The notes under the pieces were generated by a model. It did not search any database and was not told where the DNA came from. It saw only the letters and a program-made list of their open reading frames with translations. Made by a program: the position numbers and the translations under genes. Shown in pieces: positions 58,818 through 64,000 of a stretch of 64,000 nucleotides of DNA. Location of the stretch: NCBI GenBank assembly GCA_035289625.1, contig DATDWP010000028.1:62001-126000 (forward strand), given 5' to 3'. The DNA is from UBA10205 sp035289625 (GTDB taxonomy: Archaea > Iainarchaeota > Iainarchaeia > Iainarchaeales > Iainarchaeaceae). Each line of letters begins with the position of its first letter. Position 1 is the stretch's first letter.

Positions 58818-58949
58818 ATGGACTGGAACAACTATGTCAAAGAAGGCGTTACCATTCGCGTACCCAGACTAAAGGCTTCGCGTAACGGTTATGCAACTAG
58901 AAAGGTGAACATGAATCAGTCCGCAACATTGCAGGCTTTGCTCAGATAA
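58818..58949 (+). CDS. 43-residue orphan protein
   Basis: Begins M-D-W-N-N-Y-V-K-E-G and continues with I-R-V-P-R-L-K-A-S-R-N-G-Y, ending in A-L-L-R. A strong ribosome site (GAGGTGGGGG), a TATA-like TTATTTAAATAT ~75 bases upstream and a hairpin terminator right after the stop all support a real gene. It is divergent from the HxlR regulator and may be its target. Function unknown. Confidence 0.65.
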   Translation: MDWNNYVKEGVTIRVPRLKASRNGYATRKVNMNQSATLQALLR

Positions 58950-58950
58950 A

Positions 58951-58989
58951 AGGAATAGGACAGGCATTCACCCGCCTGTTCTTCCTATT
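58951..58989 (+). terminator. Hairpin terminator after the 43-residue ORF
   Basis: AATAGGACAGGC pairs with GCCTGTTCTTCCTATT, leaving a small internal mismatch, followed by TTCTCTTTCC. It begins two bases after the stop codon. Confidence 0.6.
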
Positions 58990-59158
58990 TCTCTTTCCTC
59001 TTCAATGCCTTCGTAAATACCCCTCAAGTTCCACTAATCATATTCTTATTGGAATAAATATTGCTGCTTTTTTGTTACACTTGTAAATCATTTTGCCCAA
59101 AAATTGCCTCTTTATACATGTCGCTAATTAAACGTTTAGCCCGCTAATTTTAATTTAC

Positions 59159-59230
59159 GCACTTGTAGTGTAGTGGTTAACATTCGACCTTCCCAAGGTC
59201 GCGTCCCGGGTTCAAATCCCGGCGGGTGCA
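59159..59230 (+). tRNA. tRNA-Gly (CCC)
   Basis: 72 bases. Acceptor GCACTTG/CGGGTGC, D-arm GTGT/ACAT, anticodon stem CGACC/GGTCG with loop T-T-CCC-A-A, T-arm CCGGG/CCCGG, discriminator A. CCA not encoded. The palindromic repeat copy 2 begins at the next base but one. Confidence 0.94.
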
Positions 59231-59231
59231 C

Positions 59232-59291
59232 CTCAACCCTTTTCTTTTTCTTACAAAGAAAAAGAAAAGCCTTGACGGAAAAGAAAAAGAA
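59232..59291 (+). repeat. Composite palindromic repeat, copy 2, 3' of tRNA-Gly
   Basis: CTCAACCC, palindromic arms CTTTTCTTTTTCTT and AAGAAAAAGAAAAG around ACA, GCCT, and then TGACGGAAAAGAAAAAGAA. It matches copy 1 (44051-44165, minus strand) at both ends, lacks copy 1's ~50-base double-hairpin insert, and has the three central bases inverted. Confidence 0.75.
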
Positions 59292-59392
59292 CAAAAAGTT
59301 GACCAAAAAGAAAGTGTAATGGAAGAAATGTTGGCCTTGGGTTTGCCGCACATTTTCCAAAATAATATAAACCATAAAAACATTGGTTTCTC

Positions 59393-59725
59393 ATGCCATC
59401 GAAGAAAACTCTAAAACGTCACATTTCAGATGCAAGGGTACGAATGGCTGGATTTTCGGGCATGCCATTTTTGCTAAAAACAATGCTGCTTGGCAGTTCT
59501 GAGAGAAAAGATATCCTGCGTGCCAGGGAAACAAATCTTTTATTGAGGCTAAAAAAACTACAAAAGAAAAAAACTAGCAGAAAAACAACTGCAAATGAAA
59601 TGAAACTTCTTCAATCACTTGCATATCTAAAAAAAGCAAGGAACAATATGAAAAGAGGAAAAATCAATACTGCGCTCAGGCTAGTTTCCGGCGATAAATT
59701 TGAAGAACGGCCACGTTACGATTGA
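59393..59725 (+). CDS. Small basic orphan protein
   Basis: 110 residues, very basic, helical (L-L-L-R-L-K-K-L-Q-K-K-K, K-L-L-Q-S-L-A-Y-L-K-K-A-R). No family recognised. TATA-like AATAATATAAACC lies ~30 bases upstream, predicting a leaderless transcript. Confidence 0.6.
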   Translation: MPSKKTLKRHISDARVRMAGFSGMPFLLKTMLLGSSERKDILRARETNLLLRLKKLQKKKTSRKTTANEMKLLQSLAYLKKARNNMKRGKINTALRLVSGDKFEERPRYD

Positions 59726-59824
59726 TTATTTGTGGGATTTTTCTCACAATTAAAATAATGCGCGGTGCGAAGGGAGTTTGTCCTAAAGATGATTGCCAGT
59801 TCAGTTTCCAAACCCCAAATTATT

Positions 59825-59874
59825 TTATGGCACCATTTCCTCACACTCAACTGGTGAATAGATCTGCACCATAA
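59825..59874 (+). ncRNA. Candidate structured element, nested stems
   Basis: TTATGG (59825) pairs with CCATAA (59869) and the adjacent CACCA (59831) with TGGTG (59852), giving two nested helices with an asymmetric internal loop. It is immediately upstream of the three-way junction element. Confidence 0.3.
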
Positions 59875-59888
59875 AAAATGATCTAAAC

Positions 59889-59962
59889 AAAAGGACGGGC
59901 AAAGCCTGACTCGCTAAAGAGTAACCCCCTTATCCGAACTTTTCGGAAAGCCCGTTCCTTTT
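59889..59962 (+). ncRNA. Candidate three-way-junction RNA
   Basis: AAAAGGACGGGC pairs with GCCCGTTCCTTTT (one bulge) to close a junction holding two hairpins: ACTC/GAGT at 59909-59922 and TCCGAA/TTCGGA at 59933-59947. All three helices fit within 74 bases. The T-rich 3' arm could also end transcription. No family (riboswitch or other) is recognised. Confidence 0.45.
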
Positions 59963-60077
59963 ACTTACACCCGAGCAAAAAATAGGCAAGGAAAAAAATT
60001 GGATTCCCCCTTGCCAGTTGCTCCCTGCCAAAGCAATTTATATCACTTCAAACATTTACAATTAAGGTGAAAATGAA

Positions 60078-60377
60078 ATGGTAAGGCCTACCGGGTCAAT
60101 TCGGATTGGAGTCATTCACAGAAAAATTCAAACCCTTATGTCAGATTCAAAATTAAGACACTTTAGCACAGTTAGAAAAGCTATTGGCTCATTGGCAAGG
60201 CGCAAAGATGTTACTAAAGGTTCAATTGAGTCATTGAGAAAAACCCTTGCTGAAAAAGAATTAGAAATAAGGGCCGCCCAGAATGCAGGGCTAAAACGGC
60301 CTTTTGTAGAAGAGCGCGGTCCTGGGGGTCAACGGATCTTGCGTGAGGCATGGAGCAAGCCACACAGGCCCAAATAA
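60078..60377 (+). CDS. Small basic orphan protein
   Basis: 99 residues, basic, helical in the middle (S-L-R-K-T-L-A-E-K-E-L-E-I-R), with a G-P-G-G-Q-R turn near the end that recalls release-factor GGQ but lacks any surrounding family sequence. No family recognised. Confidence 0.55.
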   Translation: MVRPTGSIRIGVIHRKIQTLMSDSKLRHFSTVRKAIGSLARRKDVTKGSIESLRKTLAEKELEIRAAQNAGLKRPFVEERGPGGQRILREAWSKPHRPK

Positions 60378-60437
60378 TTTTAACTGTTTTAGTTGCCTTT
60401 AATAAAAAATGCCCATCTATCCTTATTATTGATCTAA

Positions 60438-60803
60438 ATGTCAACCCCTCTAATTGAAAACAAAAACTGGCAAAAGGCCATGGAATTAAACGAATCCCTA
60501 AAAGAAGCCGTGATGAACCCTAATACGGACTTTATGACCAAACTGCTATTTGATGCGCGCTTTTTTAACAAAAAACTTGGCAAGGAAATAACCTACTGGA
60601 GCAATGCAATATTTGCACTAAAGCTCTTATTGCACGAAAAGAAGGCCCTTGATGAGAAGGGAATTGAAAAGGCACTCAAAATCCCTTCAACCGATCTAAA
60701 AGAGATGCTCTCCTATCTCAAAAATATGTCGGAAATTTTAGAAGAGGAAGGGAAGTACTCGCTCAACTACGCTAATCTTTTTTCAAAAATCTTCAAAGAA
60801 TAG
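60438..60803 (+). CDS. Hypothetical helical protein, possible winged helix
   Basis: 121 residues, helical. The C-terminal half (A-L-D-E-K-G-I-E-K-A-L-K-I-P, then L-K-E-M-L-S-Y-L-K-N-M and E-G-K-Y-S-L-N) has the spacing of a winged helix. Not assigned to a family. Confidence 0.5.
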   Translation: MSTPLIENKNWQKAMELNESLKEAVMNPNTDFMTKLLFDARFFNKKLGKEITYWSNAIFALKLLLHEKKALDEKGIEKALKIPSTDLKEMLSYLKNMSEILEEEGKYSLNYANLFSKIFKE

Positions 60804-60880
60804 CTACATAACAAATTTTTATTTACTCCACTTTGCTACCTATCTTTTGGTTATTTAAAAAGAAAATCCCCACATTACTA

Positions 60881-61270
60881 ATGCCAAACGGAATTGATAA
60901 CGAAACAGAACTCATTACAGAACTAATAAACGGGTTTAGGATAGCAAACAAAAAAGAACCACTCATTCTAGATCCTGACCTAACACTCTTATCGAAAAAA
61001 CATGCAATTTCAATGTTTTCAAGATTTGAAGAGCTAGAACACGGCGTGCTATCTCCTCTTAGCGACCCTCAAAAAAGAAATGGTTGGAGTGAGGAGATGG
61101 CAGGATATGGTGTATCTAATAACGCGCAAGAATTTGCAAAAGAACTTGTCCTCAACTGGCTAGAAGAAGACCCACGCAAGCGAAAAGCAATACTTAAAGC
61201 AAAAAGCATAATGGGAATAGGGCTTGTTATCAGCGGCAAACGCATATTTCTAACAATCCGGGTGAACTAA
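60881..61270 (+). CDS. CAP-domain (SCP/PR-1-like) protein
   Basis: 129 residues. CAP signatures: helix L-L-S-K-K-H-A-I-S-M-F, E-L-E-H-G-V-L-S-P with a conserved His, G-W-S-E-E-M-A-G-Y-G, L-V-L-N-W-L-E-E-D and I-M-G-I-G-L-V-I-S followed by a strand. The second canonical His is not obvious. No signal peptide with the chosen ATG; a TTG 16 codons upstream would add a short hydrophobic start (L-P-I-F-W-L-F), so export is open. Confidence 0.75.
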   Translation: MPNGIDNETELITELINGFRIANKKEPLILDPDLTLLSKKHAISMFSRFEELEHGVLSPLSDPQKRNGWSEEMAGYGVSNNAQEFAKELVLNWLEEDPRKRKAILKAKSIMGIGLVISGKRIFLTIRVN

Positions 61271-61272
61271 CG

Positions 61273-61386
61273 ATTCCAAAAAAATGCCCGGCGTGCGCTA
61301 GCACAAGAATAATTTCAAAAGAGGGAAATGGGGCAATTGTAATGAAGTGCAGAAGATGCGGATTTATTAGCAGGCGTAAAATTTGA
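61273..61386 (+). CDS. 37-residue zinc ribbon, apparent ATT start
   Basis: Reads P-K-K-C-P-A-C-A, then M-K-C-R-R-C-G-F-I-S, two CxxC knuckles of a zinc ribbon like those of RPB9/TFIIS-type or small archaeal ribbons. No ATG, GTG or TTG exists in frame near the start; ATT at 61273, seven bases after GGTGA, fits best. It lies two bases after the CAP gene stop, so it is likely cotranslated. Confidence 0.5.
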   Translation: MPKKCPACASTRIISKEGNGAIVMKCRRCGFISRRKI

Positions 61387-61631
61387 AAAAAAGTTTTTCG
61401 GGATTAACTGAATTTAATTTACTAGAGCTTGCTTATTTGCCAATTTGTGCAATGAGGATGCGTATTTTATTCTCTGGAAAGTCAGCCTTGCCGGAGTATT
61501 TTTAATGAACTTCCCCCAGTTCAATTAAACCACCTCAACATAATATTTGCCAAAATGTTTTTAAGAGGCGTTTTTTGGCTGCAAGTTGGCCTTGGGCAGA
61601 TTTTTATAGTTGCTTTGTCTTTATTTTCCCA
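61387..61631. other. Intergenic stretch before the HicA-like gene
   Basis: AT-rich, no ORF beyond 17 codons and no strong hairpin seen. It presumably contains the promoter for the next gene. Confidence 0.4.
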
Positions 61632-63044
61632 ATGGGGCGAAATAGAAATCACGGGCATAGGTTTTCTGCAAAAAATATTTTCCATGCAAGCAAAGACTTT
61701 AGACGGAGTGTAAGAAGTGGCGTTATCGCAGGCGCAATCGGTTCAGTTGCCGGCGCAGAATTTGCCCGGAAAAAACCGGAATTTTTCCGCAACGCGGAAA
61801 CTTCCCATACTACTGTCATAAAAATGCCTGCAAAAAAGGCCGATCTGATCGCTCAAGTAACTGCGGAGCGTGATCAGCAAACACAAAGAGTGCTTGTCAG
61901 AGCAGCTGATGAAGCGGGAACGGCTGTAAAAAAATTTGGTTTAGATCCTAAAAATTATGACTTAGAGCTTAAAGAATTACCAGGCCACCGACTCAATCTT
62001 GATATTGTTCCAAAACCAGGTCACGCAATGCTTGATACAAATGTTTTATCTTCCGTTAGTAATATCTTGCAGAACAATCTCAATCATATCGGAGTTTTTT
62101 ATAAAACCGCAATAGATCAATCTACCAAAATTTCGAGAAGTTCCTCTCAAATTCCGCCTCCGGAAAAAATTCCTGCAACTAAACAAGAATTAACTGCAGG
62201 AGCAATGCTTGGCGCGCAGGCAGCAATTACAGCAGCGCTTGCCGGAATTGTGGTTTATAAGGGGGGCAAGAAAGTAATTGGAAGCAGGAAAAAAGCGTTA
62301 AGGGCCTCAAAAGTTATTGTTACAACTTCGTTGCGCAGCATCGGGAAAACTACTACTAATCTTTCTTCAAAAACTGTTTTAGGTTTCAGTAGCCTAAAAA
62401 CTAAAGGGAAAAATGCTCTTACTGCTCTAAAAAATCGGTTTGTCAAACAAAGACCAAAAGGCACTTCAATGCCAAGTGTTGCTTTGCCAAGTCAGTCGCA
62501 ATTCGGGTCTTCTACTAGAAATAAAAACAAACAAAATGTGGGGGAAATAAAAAAAACTAGAGGCCCGCAGAAACTCTGGTTAACAAGGCAGCAAAAAAGA
62601 AGGTTGCTTGCAAGCAGAATAGAACGTTTGGGAAAAAAACATGGTTTATCTGCAGAGCAAATAACACAAGCTAAAAAACAGACGAACTCATTGGATACAG
62701 ATTATAGGGACCTGGATAAAATAACTGAGATTATAAGAGATCAAACTCGCACGACCCCTTCAAGACGGATTGAAAGCAGTGTAACATTTACGCCTGCTAC
62801 CCATTATCATTTCAACCGCCCTGTAAAACCTATTGAACTTATCAGGGCTCTGCAAAAAATAGGTTTCAATCAATCTCCTCATTCTGGGCATCTAAAAATG
62901 CAGCACTCGGACGGGAGATCAATTCAGTTGTCTCATCATGGAGGGAGAGACTTAAATGTAGTTGTCTTAAAGCAAATCTTTAATCACTCTAAAATAACTA
63001 GAGAAGAATTCGCTAAAGTAAGTAAAGAATTGTATCGTAAATAA
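61632..63044 (+). CDS. Membrane-associated protein with C-terminal HicA-like domain
   Basis: 470 residues from the ATG that follows an in-frame TTG 19 codons earlier. Two weakly hydrophobic glycine/alanine-rich segments (about residues 30-45 and 195-215) could be membrane helices. Between and after them lie long basic linkers. The last ~75 residues match the HicA/YcfA dsRBD-like mRNA interferase fold: P-I-E-L-I-R-A-L-Q-K-I-G-F, S-G-H-L-K-M-Q-H with the catalytic-type His, D-G-R-S-I-Q-L-S-H-H-G-G-R-D-L and I-T-R-E-E-F. No HicB antitoxin is adjacent. The role as toxin, regulator or RNA-binding protein is open. Confidence 0.7.
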   Translation: MGRNRNHGHRFSAKNIFHASKDFRRSVRSGVIAGAIGSVAGAEFARKKPEFFRNAETSHTTVIKMPAKKADLIAQVTAERDQQTQRVLVRAADEAGTAVKKFGLDPKNYDLELKELPGHRLNLDIVPKPGHAMLDTNVLSSVSNILQNNLNHIGVFYKTAIDQSTKISRSSSQIPPPEKIPATKQELTAGAMLGAQAAITAALAGIVVYKGGKKVIGSRKKALRASKVIVTTSLRSIGKTTTNLSSKTVLGFSSLKTKGKNALTALKNRFVKQRPKGTSMPSVALPSQSQFGSSTRNKNKQNVGEIKKTRGPQKLWLTRQQKRRLLASRIERLGKKHGLSAEQITQAKKQTNSLDTDYRDLDKITEIIRDQTRTTPSRRIESSVTFTPATHYHFNRPVKPIELIRALQKIGFNQSPHSGHLKMQHSDGRSIQLSHHGGRDLNVVVLKQIFNHSKITREEFAKVSKELYRK

Positions 63045-63113
63045 GATTAAAACTGTCTGTTAAATATTTAGAAAAGCATTCTACCTAAAAACCTCTTGTC
63101 CTATTTTATCATT

Positions 63114-64000
63114 ATGAGAAAGACGAAAATAATTGCATTGTTCATTTCAATATTTCTAATTTCAATTTCCGGCTGCATCTTCTCGCCCGACGCGCCAAGT
63201 GAGAACACTTCTCCGCAAAATACACAAATCAGCACTGAAGTTGTTGCCCAAAACCTTGACGTTCCTTGGGCGATTGCGTTTTTACCGGATTCGCGCATGA
63301 TTTTTACAGAGCGATCAGGAAAAGTGAAAATACTTGAAAATGGAATAGTAAGTGAAGTGCAAGGGGTTGTGCAGCTTGGCGAGAGCGGGCTTCAAGGCAT
63401 TGCAATTGACCCTGAATTTGAAACGAACAATTACATCTACCTCTACTACACCTACTCTGAAGATACAACTCTATACAATAAGGTTTCGCGCTTTACTCTG
63501 CGGGAAAATTCACTTTCCGATGAATTTGTTTTACTGGAAAAAATCCCCGGAAATGTTTACCATGATGGCGGGAGAATAAAATTCGGGCACGACGGATTTC
63601 TATACATAACTACTGGGGATGCGGGAACGCAACAAAACGCTCAAGATACTTCTTCTCTTGCTGGTAAAATTCTCCGCATTGCAAAAAATGGAACAATCCC
63701 TTCTGATAACCCGTTTGGGAATGCAGTGTACTCTTATGGGCACCGAAACCCACAAGGGCTTGATTGGGACTCTAAAGGAACTCTTGTTGCAACTGAACAT
63801 GGCCCTAGCAAATATGATGAAGTGAACCTAATTGAAAGAGGAAAAAACTATGGGTGGCCAACAAAACTATGCAAAACCGGAGAAATGCAAGAGAATTTTA
63901 CCGAAGCGCTTGTGTGCTTTGACTCCTGGACAATGGCACCTAGCGGAAGTGCGTTTTATACGGGAAATAAACTCCCCTTTAACGGAGCATTCATCTACGG
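63114..64000 (+). CDS. PQQ-type sugar dehydrogenase/sorbosone dehydrogenase-like lipoprotein (partial)
   Basis: Open to the window edge. A signal peptide with lipobox I-S-G-C at ~residue 22 is followed by a beta-propeller typical of YliI/Asd-type aldose dehydrogenases: L-D-V-P-W-A-I-A-F-L-P-D, G-L-Q-G-I-A-I-D-P, Y-H-D-G-G-R-I, Y-I-T-T-G-D-A-G, Y-G-H-R-N-P-Q-G-L and E-H-G-P. Bacterial relatives oxidise sugars with PQQ. Whether this archaeon makes or takes up PQQ is unknown. Confidence 0.88.
   Translation, partial: MRKTKIIALFISIFLISISGCIFSPDAPSENTSPQNTQISTEVVAQNLDVPWAIAFLPDSRMIFTERSGKVKILENGIVSEVQGVVQLGESGLQGIAIDPEFETNNYIYLYYTYSEDTTLYNKVSRFTLRENSLSDEFVLLEKIPGNVYHDGGRIKFGHDGFLYITTGDAGTQQNAQDTSSLAGKILRIAKNGTIPSDNPFGNAVYSYGHRNPQGLDWDSKGTLVATEHGPSKYDEVNLIERGKNYGWPTKLCKTGEMQENFTEALVCFDSWTMAPSGSAFYTGNKLPFNGAFIY

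Larger units (their letters stand above)
59726..60077. other. Intergenic region with several strong hairpins
   Basis: No ORF. TTGTGGG/CTCACAA at 59728-59752 probably ends the upstream gene. Two further structured elements follow (59825-59874 and 59889-59962, listed separately). The region ends with a TATA-like TTTATATC near 60040 for the next gene. Confidence 0.5.

Noticed and set aside
59136..59383. Minus-strand ORFs across tRNA-Gly containing P-G-F-E-P-G-T
   Set aside because: Same artefact: antisense translation of a tRNA gene plus the A/T palindromic repeat.
60078..60377. Release-factor-like protein because of G-G-Q-R
   Set aside because: Only the short turn matches; length, surroundings and domain features do not.

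Overview
The window reads as chromosomal DNA of an AT-rich archaeon. The evidence is direct: an archaeal ribosomal/secretory cluster (eS19, PDCD5, eL39, eL31, aIF6, eL20, prefoldin alpha, FtsY), SRP54, RadA, TFE-alpha, Trm56, Pus10, RPA-like OB-fold proteins, an archaeal-type triosephosphate isomerase, GGGP synthase with a prenyl synthase (ether lipids), a class I lysyl-tRNA synthetase, tRNA genes without encoded CCA, a spliced tRNA-Phe and TATA-box promoters. Lysine-rich protein tails, many short orphan proteins and several genes rarely seen in archaea (long RelA-like protein, fused RibD, SUF with SufS/SufU) suggest a DPANN-type lineage, perhaps near Diapherotrites or Micrarchaeota. That placement is inference only.

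Layout. 0-5 kb: an interrupted gene at the left edge, then the translation/secretion operon ending in FtsY. 5-10 kb: regulators, an ABC-2 exporter, a frameshifted SET-domain gene, small OB-fold and TRAM proteins, and a run of hairpins. 10-15 kb: SRP54, prepilin peptidase, RibD and an epimerase, convergent with GGGP synthase. 15-19 kb: an ACT-like protein, an RPA-like protein, RadA and Pus10. 19-23 kb: a thiol redox cluster (CoA-binding protein, TrxB, glutaredoxin, two exported DsbA-like proteins). 23.4-28.8 kb: an HTH regulator followed by sufC-B-D-S-U. 29-40 kb: TIM, the RelA-like protein, a MacB/LolCDE-like transporter with a surface protein, a KaiC-like ATPase, a prenyl synthase and a large surface protein.

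40-47.5 kb is translation-centred: spliced tRNA-Phe, tRNA-Lys(CUU), a zinc ribbon, a triple fusion LysRS-I + B3/B4 domain + AlaX-like editing domain, tRNA-Lys(UUU), rhodanese, SerRS, Trm56, TFE and initiator tRNA-Met. 47.5-64 kb is accessory: an AT-rich repeat-bearing control region, a frameshifted methyltransferase-like gene, XerA, several diverged GNAT-like proteins, NadE, an HPF-like protein, a ferredoxin, many small basic orphans, tRNA-Gly, a membrane protein carrying a C-terminal HicA-like domain, and the start of a sugar dehydrogenase-like lipoprotein cut by the window edge.

Most worth a second look: the LysRS-editing fusion bracketed by both tRNA-Lys genes; a composite palindromic repeat found 3' of two tRNA genes; the HicA-domain membrane protein; two genes needing a -1 frameshift exactly at X-XXY-YYZ heptamers; a RelA-like protein with a dead hydrolase domain in an archaeon; TFE without its zinc ribbon; and several compact hairpin clusters that look like RNAs. 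No CRISPR array, rRNA or transposase was seen.
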